Shown: positions 44,176 to 54,634, numbered from the stretch's first letter. The stretch: DNA of 64,000 nt from Leadbetterella byssophila DSM 17132 (GCF_000166395.1 NC_014655.1:3472001-3536000); one strand, 5' to 3'. Notes: generated by a model from the sequence alone, not told the origin. A program made the numbers and translations.

Positions 44176-45232
44176 GCTGCTGTCTATAGACATCTTTAGA
44201 GCCCTAACCATGTTCTTTATGATCTTTGTCAATGACCTATTTACGGTAAAAAATGTACCGAAATGGATGCTACATACGGAAATGCACGAAGACGGTATGG
44301 GTTTTTCGGATGTCATCTTTCCCATCTTTTTACTTATTGTGGGTATGTCCATCCCCTTTGCAAAGGCAGACTGGAAGGGAATAGGAATGAGAACTTTTGC
44401 CCTACTTGTTATGGGGGTCTTTTTGGTTAATTATGAGTATTTTCCTTCAGGACCGGGCAAACCATTGATGAGTATTCTGGCGGTTACCTCCTTCTTTCTG
44501 ATTTGGTCAGTTAAAAGTACCGTACTTACCAGGGTGCTTGGTGTAGCGGGACTGATTCTTTTTGTGTATTTATATCCCGGTTCTATGAAGACCCATTGGT
44601 GGGGGATTTTGGGATTAATAGGTTGGAGTTACCTGATAGCAGCAGGGCTTTATAAATTCTGTAAAGGCAATCTGAAGGCCTTGTACGTTGTAGCCTTTTT
44701 ATTGCTATGCCTGAGTGTTGCTGACCATTCAGGAGCACTTGATAGCATAAAACCTTTCCGTGTCCATTTTTGGGTAGTAGAGAGTGGAGCTTTACCCTTT
44801 TTGTGTGTGTTGGGTATTATAGCTTCAGTAACTTACAAGAAGTCTCTATCGTATTTCTACACCTTGATAGCCTTAGGTGTGCTATGGATGGTATTAGGGT
44901 TTGTCCTTCGGCCTATCGGAGGGATCTCAAAAATACTTGCTACACCCTCTTGGGTCTGTATCTGCGGAGGCATTGGATATTTAGTGTATGCAGTACTCTT
45001 TTATGTTGTAGATTTAAAAGGGAAGGAAGGATGGGCAAAGCTACTTATGCCCGCGGGAGCGGCTACTCTCACGTGCTATTTGATTCCTTATTATTGGTAC
45101 AGTTTAAGAAGTCTAACCGGATGGAGATCTCCGGAAGTGAATACTTGGATAGGGATAATTTTATCTCTCGGTTTGGCGCTTTTTCTGATCCAAGTCACGG
45201 GTTTGTTGAAGAGAATTCGATTGAGATTGTAG
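44147..45232 (+). CDS. DUF5009 / HGSNAT-like membrane acyltransferase
   Basis: A 361-residue protein with about ten membrane segments. The N-terminus RLLSIDIFRALTMFFMIFVND and the following GFSDVIFPIFLLIVGMSIPFA match DUF5009 proteins, related to heparan-alpha-glucosaminide N-acetyltransferase (NagX-like). Family members transfer acetyl groups to sugars across the membrane; the exact acceptor is unknown. Translational overlap with the AI-2E-type gene suggests coupling. A sugar isomerase-like lipoprotein lies convergent. Confidence 0.85.
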   Translation: MNMEDQKKNRLLSIDIFRALTMFFMIFVNDLFTVKNVPKWMLHTEMHEDGMGFSDVIFPIFLLIVGMSIPFAKADWKGIGMRTFALLVMGVFLVNYEYFPSGPGKPLMSILAVTSFFLIWSVKSTVLTRVLGVAGLILFVYLYPGSMKTHWWGILGLIGWSYLIAAGLYKFCKGNLKALYVVAFLLLCLSVADHSGALDSIKPFRVHFWVVESGALPFLCVLGIIASVTYKKSLSYFYTLIALGVLWMVLGFVLRPIGGISKILATPSWVCICGGIGYLVYAVLFYVVDLKGKEGWAKLLMPAGAATLTCYLIPYYWYSLRSLTGWRSPEVNTWIGIILSLGLALFLIQVTGLLKRIRLRL

Positions 45233-45262
45233 GTCGAAGATTAACTCCGACCTACCGTCCTA

Positions 45263-46240
45263 TTATTTCAAATTAGACAATGTTTTTTCTAATAAGGCCT
45301 TAGTAGCTTTGATACCTTCGTCTTCAGAAAGAACATTTCCTTCATATTCTATTCCTATAGCCCCTTTGAAGCCGCTGTCTTTTACTATTTTCATAATGCG
45401 GGCATAATCCTTTGTGGTTTCATTGCCATCTGCATCAAAATCATTCGTCTTGGCAGAAACACCTTTTGCATATGGCATTAGTTCTTCTATGCCTTTGTAC
45501 ATATCATAAGATTTAGTACAGCCTTCAGGACCGCGTTCCATGCAGAAGTTCCCGAAATCAGGTAAGGTTCCTACATTTGACATGTTCACCGTCTTCATTA
45601 CTCCAGATAACCAAGATCCATCAGAACTATATCCACCGTGGTTTTCTACTACTACATTTATACCTTTTGTAGCAGCATATTCCCCAAGCTTCTTCAAACC
45701 ATCTGCAGCATTAGCCGCAACTTCTTCCGCAGTACCTTGTCCGGCAGCATTTACCCGAATGGTATGCGCACCCAGATAGGCGGCTACATCCACCCATGGG
45801 TAATGATTTTCTACTGCTTTCTGTCTTTCTGCTTCATCCGCATTTCCCAGGTCACCTAAGGCATCACACATGATTAGACCTACATTTACACCTGCCTCAT
45901 CGCAGCGTTTCTTGAAGTCTTCCCAGTATGCCATGTCTTTAGCTTTGCCATAGTAGAAGGTATTTACAAGTTCTATTGTAGATATCCCGTAACTTTTAGC
46001 GATCGAAGGAAAATCAATAGGTTTAAGAGGACCCTGTAGTAAAGAATCCGGGGCTTCTCTCAGGAGTCTACCAAATTCCTGCCAGTTGCCATTTAAAGCA
46101 TCTCCAAAAAAACTTTTGTGTAAAGACCATTGTGCAAGTGAAATGGTATAATCAGAGGCAGTTTCTTCTGCTTTTTGGGTGCAAGACTGGAAGAATAATG
46201 CACCTGCTGCCATGAAGCTAAGCATAATACTTTTTTTCAT
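45263..46240 (-). CDS. Sugar phosphate isomerase/epimerase-like lipoprotein
   Basis: A 325-residue TIM-barrel protein of the AP endonuclease 2 / xylose isomerase-like family. The leader MKKSIMLSFMAAGALFFQSC has a lipobox at Cys20, so it is anchored outside the cytosol, uncommon for an isomerase but seen in Bacteroidota. Conserved points: STIELVNTFY, GLIMCDALGDLG, VVENHGGYSSDG and GIEYEGN, with metal-binding Glu/His/Asp residues. The substrate is unknown. The gene precedes no obvious sugar locus. Confidence 0.87.
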   Translation of the reverse strand: MKKSIMLSFMAAGALFFQSCTQKAEETASDYTISLAQWSLHKSFFGDALNGNWQEFGRLLREAPDSLLQGPLKPIDFPSIAKSYGISTIELVNTFYYGKAKDMAYWEDFKKRCDEAGVNVGLIMCDALGDLGNADEAERQKAVENHYPWVDVAAYLGAHTIRVNAAGQGTAEEVAANAADGLKKLGEYAATKGINVVVENHGGYSSDGSWLSGVMKTVNMSNVGTLPDFGNFCMERGPEGCTKSYDMYKGIEELMPYAKGVSAKTNDFDADGNETTKDYARIMKIVKDSGFKGAIGIEYEGNVLSEDEGIKATKALLEKTLSNLK

Positions 46241-46379
46241 AAAATGGTTGAATATTTTGGTTAGTAAAACCCAAACCTACAAAAAATATCATTTTACTGG
46301 CACAGTATTGACTTTTATTTTAAAGGTCTTGAAATCAATTTTTCCGACACATTGTTACTACTTTACCTATTCTAAATTT

Positions 46380-48119
46380 ATGATCTATACTTCACGTGCT
46401 GCACAGCTTACTGTGCTTATTGCGCAGCTAGAGAAAAGAACCACTATAATCAGCTTCTTTCGTGTCTTATTTGCGGGATTATCTGTTTTCTTCTTTTACA
46501 AGTTCTTAAATTCTGCTTCTAGTGTTTTTTTAGGAAGTGCCGTAGTAGGTATTTCCGTTTTCGTGTATCTGGTAATCAAGTACTATAAATATCAAGAAGA
46601 TCTGGATCAGAAAAGGAGCGAAAGGGAGATCAATCAACAAGAATTAGATTTTATTAACCAAAGGAAATTTCCTCTTAGTCCGGGTACTGAGTATTTGTCA
46701 GAAGCTCATCCTTACACCTTTGATTTGGATATTTTTGGTCAAAATTCCTTGTTTCATTACCTCAATAGAACCCATACCTTCCCGGGGGAAAAGGCATTGG
46801 CCGGTTCTTTATTGCAAGCTTCGGATGTAGTAATAGAGAGACAAAATGCCGTGAAGGAGTTGGCGCAGAAACTGGATTTTCGACAAGAATTCGCGGGTAA
46901 AGCAAGGAGGTTTAAGGACTCCAAAAAAGAGTTTGAGGAAATCAATCAATGGATAGGAGACACAGATTATCCCGAAGTAGATAAAATCTTCTGTTTCATA
47001 GTACCCTTGATCTTTTTGGGAACCTTAACCGCTTTTAGTTTGGGCTTACTCCCATTGAGATGGCTTATACTTTCCATTGTCGTTAACTTATTTTTGACGG
47101 GCAGATTTTTAAAATCTATCCAAAAAGAATTAGCAGAAACCAAAAGAGTAGGTGAGATATTTAACTATTACTCAGGATTGATTTCACGTATCGAAAGAGA
47201 GGAATTTAAAGATCCATTATTGCTAAAGTATAGATTAGAATTAAGTCAGGCCGGAGTGGAATTAAAAAAAGTAGGTTCCCTTTTTCAGAGTCTTTATGGC
47301 ATAAGATTTGGCTTAGGGGCTCTGATGTTGAATTCTACTATTCAATACCATGTACACGTATTACGGAATCTCATCCAATGGAAAAAAGTTCATGCCTCTT
47401 CAGTTCCCAAATGGATAGAAAGCATGGGAGAAATGGAAGCATTGATGAGTCTGGGGAATTTTGCTTATCAGCATCCGGAATTTGCTTATCCGGAACTTAC
47501 AGACCATGTGGAAATTCATTATTCAGATATGGGTCATCCACTAATTCCTGATACCAAAAGGGTGAATAACAGCATAAGTCTGACACAAAAGAACTTCATG
47601 ATACTGACCGGTTCTAATATGTCCGGTAAGAGTACATTTCTGAGGTCTATTGGTGTAAACCATGTTTTAGCCGGAGCCGGTGCTCCAGTCTGCGCCAAGA
47701 GTGCCAGTGTATCCATACTTCCTCTTTATGTCAGTATGAGGCAATCTGATTCTCTGATCAGTGGGGAGTCTTACTTCTTTGCAGAGGTGAAAAGGCTACG
47801 TACCATTATGGATGCATTGGAACAAGGACCTACCTTGATTCTTTTAGATGAAATTCTGCGTGGAACGAACTCTGACGACAAACAATCCGGTACCATGGGT
47901 GTGATCCGAAAAGTGATTAATGGGAAAGCTTTGGGCGGTATTGCTACACATGACCTGGAAGTTTGTAGTATGGTGGAGCAGTATCCAGGTCAACTGGAAA
48001 ACTATAACTTTGAAGTGGAAATTAAGGATGACCAACTACTTTTTGATTACACCTTAAGAAAGGGAATCTGCCAAAATAAGAGTGCTACCTTCCTGATGAA
48101 AAAGATGGAAATTATTTAG
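46380..48119 (+). CDS. Membrane-anchored MutS-family ATPase
   Basis: A 579-residue protein with a MutS-type C-terminal ATPase. Two pairs of membrane segments are near residues 25-65 and 200-240. The ATPase has Walker A GSNMSGKSTFLRS, the SIxxLPLYVSMR middle, Walker B LILLDEILRGTNSDDK and a TH motif (GGIATHD). It lacks the mismatch-recognition domains of MutS1. Similar membrane-linked MutS homologues are frequent in Bacteroidota, function undefined. The start is ATG 46380 (MIYTSRAA); the longer ORF from 46179 covers the divergent gene and is not translated. Confidence 0.88.
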   Translation: MIYTSRAAQLTVLIAQLEKRTTIISFFRVLFAGLSVFFFYKFLNSASSVFLGSAVVGISVFVYLVIKYYKYQEDLDQKRSEREINQQELDFINQRKFPLSPGTEYLSEAHPYTFDLDIFGQNSLFHYLNRTHTFPGEKALAGSLLQASDVVIERQNAVKELAQKLDFRQEFAGKARRFKDSKKEFEEINQWIGDTDYPEVDKIFCFIVPLIFLGTLTAFSLGLLPLRWLILSIVVNLFLTGRFLKSIQKELAETKRVGEIFNYYSGLISRIEREEFKDPLLLKYRLELSQAGVELKKVGSLFQSLYGIRFGLGALMLNSTIQYHVHVLRNLIQWKKVHASSVPKWIESMGEMEALMSLGNFAYQHPEFAYPELTDHVEIHYSDMGHPLIPDTKRVNNSISLTQKNFMILTGSNMSGKSTFLRSIGVNHVLAGAGAPVCAKSASVSILPLYVSMRQSDSLISGESYFFAEVKRLRTIMDALEQGPTLILLDEILRGTNSDDKQSGTMGVIRKVINGKALGGIATHDLEVCSMVEQYPGQLENYNFEVEIKDDQLLFDYTLRKGICQNKSATFLMKKMEII

Positions 48120-48705
48120 ACTTTCTGAAGCTTAATTTGGCTGGTTTTCTATCAAAAGACTGAAGTGCACCGATAGGTGAAATTTCCACCCTTTTTTCAC
48201 CGGGTCTTACATAGAAAACATATCCAGAATTCACCCCCACTATAGAAACTTCTTGTTTTTTGCCATCTGAGAATGTGATATGGTCAGTGTATTTTAGTGT
48301 CCCTTGTTCCAGTTTTCTGGCAGTACTTGATCCAAAACCTACGTCTAAGCCCACGTAAAAGCTAAATAAGAAAAAGACGAAAAAGAGTACCCAGGTATCT
48401 AAGGTCTTATCTGTACCATCCCACTTTAGAAAATTTTTGATCTTATTTTTTTGCTCCTTCGGCAATCCGCTTAATGTAAATAAAAGCAGGAAGGTGGCTA
48501 AGAAGAAGAGGATAAGCACATAGTGGGAAGTTAGTTTTGCTACAGGGCTTATAAGTATATCCGTAAGATTCGAATAGTTTATGATATTTACATACAATTG
48601 GCTGTAATACAGAGCTTCGCCAAGAATACCTAAGATTACAATGTAGAGATAACCTAGCGTCAATACACCTTGAAGGCCTTGAGTACGGAATAGTTTTCTG
48701 ATCAT
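48112..48705 (-). CDS. Hypothetical membrane protein
   Basis: A 197-residue protein with three membrane segments (about residues 15-35, 65-85 and 100-125) followed by a 70-residue soluble tail (from about KLEQGTLKYTDHITFSDGKKQEVS) likely a small beta domain. No known family recognised. It overlaps the MutS-like gene's 3' end by 8 bp convergently, and its start is 33 bp from the terminator of the RND operon. Confidence 0.65.
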   Translation of the reverse strand: MIRKLFRTQGLQGVLTLGYLYIVILGILGEALYYSQLYVNIINYSNLTDILISPVAKLTSHYVLILFFLATFLLLFTLSGLPKEQKNKIKNFLKWDGTDKTLDTWVLFFVFFLFSFYVGLDVGFGSSTARKLEQGTLKYTDHITFSDGKKQEVSIVGVNSGYVFYVRPGEKRVEISPIGALQSFDRKPAKLSFRKSK

Positions 48706-48738
48706 AGGAGGCTGTTGTTAATCACAAAACTATATAAA

Positions 48739-48765
48739 AAAACCGCCCTATAGAAGGGCGGTTTT
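48739..48765 (-). terminator. Rho-independent terminator of the RND efflux operon
   Basis: AAAACCGCCC and GGGCGGTTTT form a 10-bp stem, with T7 continuing on the minus strand. It lies directly after the pump stop at 48773. Confidence 0.85.
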
Positions 48766-48772
48766 AAGAAGA

Positions 48773-51700
48773 TTAGTATTCTTTTACATCCTTATGGTCA
48801 TAAGGCTCTGTAAGTAATTCATCTATAGGTAGTTCTGGTTTGTTCAAGCCTAGACGATTAAGGAGACTGTCGAATAATTGATAAACCACAGGCACCACAA
48901 TTAAAGTCAGGAACAAGGAACTGATCAAACCACCAATAATAACCCAGGCTAGACCGTTTTTAGATTCTGCACCACTACCTGAGGCCATTGCAATAGGTAA
49001 CATACCAAATACCATGGCAATAGTTGTCATCAAGATAGGTCTTAGACGAGCATGGTTAGCTAGGATTAATGCTTCTCTGGTTGACTTGCCTTCAGCTTTC
49101 AATTGGTTAGTAAAGTCAACGAGGATAATGGCGTTTTTCGCCACCAAACCAATTAACATGATCATACCTAACATGGTAAAGATGTTCAGGGTGTTATTAG
49201 TCAATGCCAATGCCAGCAAGGCACCGATCACCGCAAGTGGAATAGAGAACAATACCACAAAAGGGTGAACGAAACTGTTATACAAGGCTACCATGATAAA
49301 GTACACCAAGATCACTGACATTAAGATGGCAATACCTAAGGTACCAAATCCCTCATTCTGCATTTCAATATCACCACTCCAAACGTAACTTACACCCGTA
49401 GGTTTTGGTATAGAGTCAAGTTTAGGCTGCCATGCCGCAACCACCACAGAGGCTGGTACACCCACCGCTTGTGATTGAACCTTGATAGAGGTACTTTTAT
49501 CTCTACGCTCGAGCTGGCTAGGTCCTGAACTTTCAGAAATAGTGGCAAACTGTCCTAAACGAATTAATTCGCCTCTTTTGTTCGTGAATACGGTATTACT
49601 CACGTTATCTACGTTCTTACGATCGTAGTCGTCAAAACGGATATTGATATCATATTCATACTGCCCTTGACGGAATTTGCCGTTAGTGTTACCGTTAAAT
49701 GCGGTTTGCATAGTAGCACCTACAGTAGATAGGTCAAGACCTAAAGCGGCCATTTTGTCTCTGTCTACTTCAACGGATATCTCAGGATTACCACTTTCTG
49801 CAGATAATTTGGCTTCTGATGAACCAGGTATCTTTTTTAATTCCGCTAATGCAAGTTCAGCGTACGCAGTCACACTATCTCTGTCAGATCCTACTACCAC
49901 TAATTCAATAGGTGCCTGGTCTGCTGTTCCAATAAAAGATACAGGAAGAGCCTTAATCTTTGCACCCACCAGAACTTTTTGCAGTTCCTGCTTAGTTTTT
50001 GCAGCATAAACATCTGTATCATCCTCTCTGTACTCCTTGTCTACCAATTTCACCAGGATCTCAGCTTTGTAAGTAGGAGATAAGGTAGCTACCATACCAT
50101 CACTGGACTGACCTACAGAGGTAATCATATTCGCTACCTCAGGTTTTTTACTTAAATACTCTTCCGCCTCCTGAGTGATCTTATTGGTTTGTTCAATAGC
50201 TGCATCCTTAGGAAGTTCAATCTGAAGGTAGAATTCACCACGATCAGAAGATGGGAAGAATTCCCCATTGATATATCCCGCACCTACCAATAAGAAAGAG
50301 GAGAAGAACATCACAATCACGACAAGTGAAGTAATTAACTTGTGATTCAAAGCCCACTCTAGGATAGAAGTAATCCAACGTGTAAACTTATTCAACTGCT
50401 CTTCAAACCATAAGATGAAACGGTTGAAAATGTTAGTTGGCTGGATATGTTCCAACTTACCAAAACGAGAAGTAAGTAGCGGTACAATAGTAAATGAACT
50501 CAATAGGGATAGTAATACTGAAATTACTACTACCAAACAGAATTCTCTAAGGATATCTGCCACAATGCCGGTTGACATGGCGATAGGTAGGAATACCACC
50601 ACAATTACAAGGGTGATAGAGATTACCGTAAACCCGATCTCCTTAGCCCCGTCATAAGCTGCTCTCACCTTGTTTTTACCCATCTCCATATGACGGTAGA
50701 TGTTCTCGATAACCACTATGGCGTCATCCACAAGAATACCCACCACTAAGGAGAGCCCTAACAGGGACATCATGTTCAACGAGAAGCCCATTAGGTTCAT
50801 TCCAATGAACGTAGCGATCAAGGATACCGGAATGGAAACCATTACGATCAGGGAGTTTCTAATAGAGTGCAAGAAGAACAACATGATCACAGCTACCAAA
50901 ACAATGGCTAGGAACAAGTCAAATACCACCGCATTAGCTGATTTCAAAGTATACTCTGAAGTATCATTCGCTACGGCAATCTTCAAGTCATTCTCTGCGT
51001 ATTGTTGTTCTACTTTAGATAAGATTTCTCTTGTCAGCTGACTCACTTGTACGGCGTTAGCATCAGATTGTTTCAATACCTGTAGAGCGATAGAACTTTT
51101 CCTGTTAACACGAGAAATCTTCTCAACGTCTTTTTGAGTGTCCTGTACGTCTGCTATGTCACCCAAACGAATTTGTCCGCCGCTTGGGGCATCAGCGATC
51201 ACTAAATTTCTGAGCTCTTCTACGTTTTTGTATTTACCGGCTAGACGGACTAGGATGTCTTGGTTGTCTGACTTGATACTACCTGTAGGGAAGTCCAAGT
51301 TTGCACCTAAGATGGCTTGTTGTACCTGAAGAATAGATAAGTTATATCCTTCAAGTTTATTGGCATCAATGTTTACCTGAATCTCTCTTTCCTGTCCACC
51401 TACAAGGTTAACTTGTGCTACACCCGGAACACGGGAAAGGATGGGCTGAACCTGCTTATCTATCAAGTCATAGAAAGAGGCATCATCCATCTGAGCCGTA
51501 GCTGAAAGGGTCAAGATAGGTAAGTCATCAAAGGAGAACTTGTTCAAAGAAGGGGCCTCTGCATCATCAGGAAGTTCTGATAGCATGGCATTGATCTTTC
51601 TCTGCGCATCATTCAGGGCTAAGTCTACATCCGCTCCAGAACGTAATTCTATCACCACAAGAGACAAACTCTCGTAAGAAGTGGCATCTAGTTTCTTAAT

Positions 51701-51928
51701 GTTTTCTAAGGAGGCTACAGCATCCTCTATTTTTTTTGTAACCGTGTTTTCCACCTCTGAGGGGGAAGCACCTGGGTAAACAGTACTAATAGAAACCACA
51801 GAAGGAGAGAACTTTGGTAAAAGTTCATAGTTCAAACTGAAGTAACTAAGAATACCGAATAAGGTCAGTGCTGTGAAGACCACGATCACAATCGATGGTC
51901 TCCGTATGGATATATCAGCTATTTTCAT
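48773..51928 (-). CDS. RND multidrug efflux pump, permease subunit
   Basis: A 1051-residue AcrB/MexB-like inner-membrane pump. Twelve membrane segments, two large periplasmic loops and typical motifs: IRRPSIVIVVFTALTLFG at the N-terminus, TM4 with VVGILVDDAIVVIENI holding the two Asp of proton relay, and the second repeat with GLVAKNAIILVDFTN. It exports drugs or other amphiphiles with the adaptor upstream (6-bp gap) and a TolC-type channel. Last gene of a three-gene operon. Confidence 0.95.
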   Translation of the reverse strand: MKIADISIRRPSIVIVVFTALTLFGILSYFSLNYELLPKFSPSVVSISTVYPGASPSEVENTVTKKIEDAVASLENIKKLDATSYESLSLVVIELRSGADVDLALNDAQRKINAMLSELPDDAEAPSLNKFSFDDLPILTLSATAQMDDASFYDLIDKQVQPILSRVPGVAQVNLVGGQEREIQVNIDANKLEGYNLSILQVQQAILGANLDFPTGSIKSDNQDILVRLAGKYKNVEELRNLVIADAPSGGQIRLGDIADVQDTQKDVEKISRVNRKSSIALQVLKQSDANAVQVSQLTREILSKVEQQYAENDLKIAVANDTSEYTLKSANAVVFDLFLAIVLVAVIMLFFLHSIRNSLIVMVSIPVSLIATFIGMNLMGFSLNMMSLLGLSLVVGILVDDAIVVIENIYRHMEMGKNKVRAAYDGAKEIGFTVISITLVIVVVFLPIAMSTGIVADILREFCLVVVISVLLSLLSSFTIVPLLTSRFGKLEHIQPTNIFNRFILWFEEQLNKFTRWITSILEWALNHKLITSLVVIVMFFSSFLLVGAGYINGEFFPSSDRGEFYLQIELPKDAAIEQTNKITQEAEEYLSKKPEVANMITSVGQSSDGMVATLSPTYKAEILVKLVDKEYREDDTDVYAAKTKQELQKVLVGAKIKALPVSFIGTADQAPIELVVVGSDRDSVTAYAELALAELKKIPGSSEAKLSAESGNPEISVEVDRDKMAALGLDLSTVGATMQTAFNGNTNGKFRQGQYEYDINIRFDDYDRKNVDNVSNTVFTNKRGELIRLGQFATISESSGPSQLERRDKSTSIKVQSQAVGVPASVVVAAWQPKLDSIPKPTGVSYVWSGDIEMQNEGFGTLGIAILMSVILVYFIMVALYNSFVHPFVVLFSIPLAVIGALLALALTNNTLNIFTMLGMIMLIGLVAKNAIILVDFTNQLKAEGKSTREALILANHARLRPILMTTIAMVFGMLPIAMASGSGAESKNGLAWVIIGGLISSLFLTLIVVPVVYQLFDSLLNRLGLNKPELPIDELLTEPYDHKDVKEY

Positions 51929-51934
51929 GTCTTC

Positions 51935-52999
51935 TTATTTCTGGATTTCAATTTTAGCTCCGTCTTGCAAGTTGATTTGACCTGCTATAACTACTTGTTG
52001 ACCTTCTGTAAGGCCGGCTAATATTTCTACTTCGTCTCCGAAGATGGAACCTGCAGTTACTGTAGTAAGTGTAACGGTGTTTTGTCCCGGATTTACTACA
52101 TACACTTTACCGTTCTTAACACTTCCTATGAAAGCGGTTCTAGGAACAGTTAAGATAGGCGCAGTTTTTTCAAAGTTAAAGTGCGCTGATGCATACATCC
52201 CTGACTTAACCTCGTTAGCACCTGTAGGGTTTAACTTGATTTCAATAGGGAAGTTTAAGGAAGCATCAGACTTTACAGAAATAAATGAAACTGTACCGGT
52301 GAAGGTTTTGTCAGGGAAGACAGGAATAGTAATGTCTACTTTGTCCCCTTTCTTCAATTGTACTACTTGCTTTTCATTTACGTTTACGTTCAATTTCAAA
52401 GATGAAATATCTACGATATCAAATAGTTTAGTACCCGGAGTAGCGTATGAACCTAATTCAATATGTTTTTTATTGATGATGCCAGAAATGGGAGCTTTTA
52501 TGTTCACGTCTCCGATTCTCTTTTGAATTTGCTCAATACCTATTTTAGCATTCTTCACAGCTAGGTTGATTTCGTCTACTTGAGCCTGAGTAACTCCACC
52601 TGTTTTCAATGCATTTTCCAAGCGAGTTTTGTCGTTCAATAGCTTTTGATACTGCTCATTTGCATTTTGTAGATCTAGGGAAAGGTACTTGTCTTCAACC
52701 GTAGCTAGCAGTTGGCCTTTTGCTACTCTATCACCTTCTTTAACACGGATAGAAGTAATTCTACCTGCTACCTCTGACATGAATTCCAGGTCTTGATTAG
52801 GTACAAAATTACCGTTGGCAGTGAAGTCTAGGTCTATTGCTTTTACAGTAGCTGTACCTAATTTAACTAATACAGCTCCATCAGCAGCGTTTACTACTTC
52901 AACTTTTGCTTGGTTCTCCTTTTTGTTTTTGTTTAAGATGTATCCTATGGCTGCTCCAAAACCTACGAGAACGAGTATGGTAATAATAATTCGTTTCAT
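51935..52999 (-). CDS. RND efflux periplasmic adaptor (membrane fusion protein)
   Basis: A 354-residue HlyD/AcrA-type adaptor. The N-terminal membrane anchor is IIITILVLVGFGAAIGY. The lipoyl-like domain starts around residue 75 (EVAGRITSIRVKEGDRVAKGQLLATVED), the alpha-hairpin is near residues 105-150 and the beta-barrel and membrane-proximal domains follow. It bridges the pump to the outer-membrane channel. No lipobox. It sits between the tolC-like and pump genes (20-bp and 6-bp gaps). Confidence 0.93.
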   Translation of the reverse strand: MKRIIITILVLVGFGAAIGYILNKNKKENQAKVEVVNAADGAVLVKLGTATVKAIDLDFTANGNFVPNQDLEFMSEVAGRITSIRVKEGDRVAKGQLLATVEDKYLSLDLQNANEQYQKLLNDKTRLENALKTGGVTQAQVDEINLAVKNAKIGIEQIQKRIGDVNIKAPISGIINKKHIELGSYATPGTKLFDIVDISSLKLNVNVNEKQVVQLKKGDKVDITIPVFPDKTFTGTVSFISVKSDASLNFPIEIKLNPTGANEVKSGMYASAHFNFEKTAPILTVPRTAFIGSVKNGKVYVVNPGQNTVTLTTVTAGSIFGDEVEILAGLTEGQQVVIAGQINLQDGAKIEIQK

Positions 53000-53019
53000 T
53001 TTTTCTTACTTTTATATGA

Positions 53020-54372
53020 TTAGTTTATCGCCAGGTTTTTGATTTCACCTCTGGCTTTCATCAATTCTATTTCAGCTACTTTAAATTGTAATAAGGCATC
53101 ACTGTATGCATTTTGAGTACTGGTTAACTCAGCTTCTGCATTCAGTAGGTCCGTTAAATTTGCTAGACCCAATCGATAATTATTGTTAATGTTATCGTAG
53201 ACTTCTTGCGCAAGTTCTAAGTTGGCTTTCTGATTATGTATAGATTCCAAACTATTCTTCATTTGGATCTTCGCACTCTCGTATGCCATTTTTAAAGCAT
53301 TACTTGTGCCCTTGATTTCTTCTTTTTGTTTAAGAAGGTCAACTTTAGCCTGATCTAATCTCGCTCTTTTGGCACCACCATCATAAATCGGAATGTTGAT
53401 ATTCAAGGTGAAGTTCAGCATACTATAATTCAGGGCATTGCCGGTATAAAGATTGAATTTATTCGACTGTGTATTCTGAATCCATTGACCGCTTAAGGAA
53501 GCGCGAGGATAGAAATCAGCACGCATAGCATCTCTATTTAATCCTAATAACTCTTCCTGCTTTCTTAAAACCTTGATATTTAATAGTGATTCCACATCCA
53601 CTTCCGGACTGATGTTCAGAGATGCTGCTAGTGTTTCCAACTTCTGCAGATCCTCTGTATGCAGTTCTATAGGTTCTGAAATAGGCATGGACATAGAGTA
53701 TTTCAATACGTTTTTCTGAAGGTCAATAGCATTAAGCAACTGAGTCTTCTGGGTTTCCAGATTGACTTTGTTTACTTTAACTCTATCCACGTCAATCTTT
53801 TTGCCCAGGCCATTGTCTACAAGACCTTGTAAAACAGATTCTAATTTCTTTACTCTTTCCAGGTTATCTTCAATCAAACCTAACTTATGTTGATTGACAA
53901 GGACTTGGTAATAGTTTGTGGCTACTTGTTGTACTACATTCTCTTCACTGAGTTCTTTCATCAAACTATAAAACTCAGCAGAACCTTTCGCAGCTTTCAA
54001 ACCTGTAAATAGCTGCTGGTTGTATAACTGTTGGCTCACTTGGACCTGAGTCATACCGTTCCAGGTTTGTCCTGCTTTAATAGCAATAAACTCACCAGGA
54101 GTTCCACCAAAAGCTTCTGCAGGTAATACGAATTGTTGTACTACCGGGTTTAAGGTAACTGTGGAAGTGGCATTCACTTGTGGTTTGGCGCCGGCTCTGG
54201 TCTCTTTTACTACATTTAGACCATTTTCTATGTCATACTGAGCCTTCTTGATGGCTTCACTGTTTGCCAATGCATATTTTAATGCATCTTGCAAAGTGAT
54301 GACAGTCTGAGCATGTGTTCGAAGTGCCCCGAAGAAGAGTAGCACTCCCGTTACAAAAATTTTTGATTTCAT
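53020..54372 (-). CDS. TolC-family outer-membrane efflux protein
   Basis: A 450-residue TolC-like channel. From the ATG at 54370-54372 the sequence begins with a signal peptide (MKSKIFVTGVLLFFGALRTHA) and then ITLQDALKYALANSEAIKKAQYDI, the first TolC helix, with a repeat around residue 250. An in-frame ATG at 54474 would precede the signal peptide and is unlikely. First gene of the efflux operon, 262 bp downstream of a LytTR regulator gene. That gap holds an inverted-repeat site at 54465-54506. Confidence 0.9.
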   Translation of the reverse strand: MKSKIFVTGVLLFFGALRTHAQTVITLQDALKYALANSEAIKKAQYDIENGLNVVKETRAGAKPQVNATSTVTLNPVVQQFVLPAEAFGGTPGEFIAIKAGQTWNGMTQVQVSQQLYNQQLFTGLKAAKGSAEFYSLMKELSEENVVQQVATNYYQVLVNQHKLGLIEDNLERVKKLESVLQGLVDNGLGKKIDVDRVKVNKVNLETQKTQLLNAIDLQKNVLKYSMSMPISEPIELHTEDLQKLETLAASLNISPEVDVESLLNIKVLRKQEELLGLNRDAMRADFYPRASLSGQWIQNTQSNKFNLYTGNALNYSMLNFTLNINIPIYDGGAKRARLDQAKVDLLKQKEEIKGTSNALKMAYESAKIQMKNSLESIHNQKANLELAQEVYDNINNNYRLGLANLTDLLNAEAELTSTQNAYSDALLQFKVAEIELMKARGEIKNLAIN

Positions 54373-54464
54373 CCCTTGAAGGTTTTTGTTGTTTTCACAA
54401 TAAAGTAAGTGCAGTGTTAATGCCTTAAGTGATAGCTTTTTTTGAGCATACAAATTTCGCGATG

Positions 54465-54506
54465 AAATGTCCATCGGAAAACAGTTATTCCTTTAAACGG
54501 ACATTT
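54465..54506. promoter_or_regulatory. Inverted repeat upstream of the RND efflux operon
   Basis: AAATGTCC (54465-54472) and GGACATTT (54499-54506) form a perfect 8-bp inverted repeat with a 26-bp spacer, about three helical turns centre to centre. The right half lies in AAACGGACATTT; AAACGGACA recurs at 56522-56530 before the sensor kinase gene. A LytTR-binding role is an inference. Confidence 0.4.
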
Positions 54507-54634
54507 TTCGGTATGAAATTCATCTGAAATATTTGGTAGTCTCAAAAAATTTCATTATATTTATTATTTTTTGCATTATGTGATTATGGTCAGGCTATTG
54601 GTGCAAATTAGGGCCTTTAAATGACAGAGGCTTG

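Noticed and set aside
46179-46379. N-terminal extension of the MutS-like gene from ATG at 46179
   Set aside because: It covers the divergent lipoprotein gene's coding start and reads as low-complexity non-family sequence.
54373-54474. N-terminal extension of the TolC-like gene from ATG at 54474
   Set aside because: It would precede a clear signal peptide that begins at the ATG at 54372.
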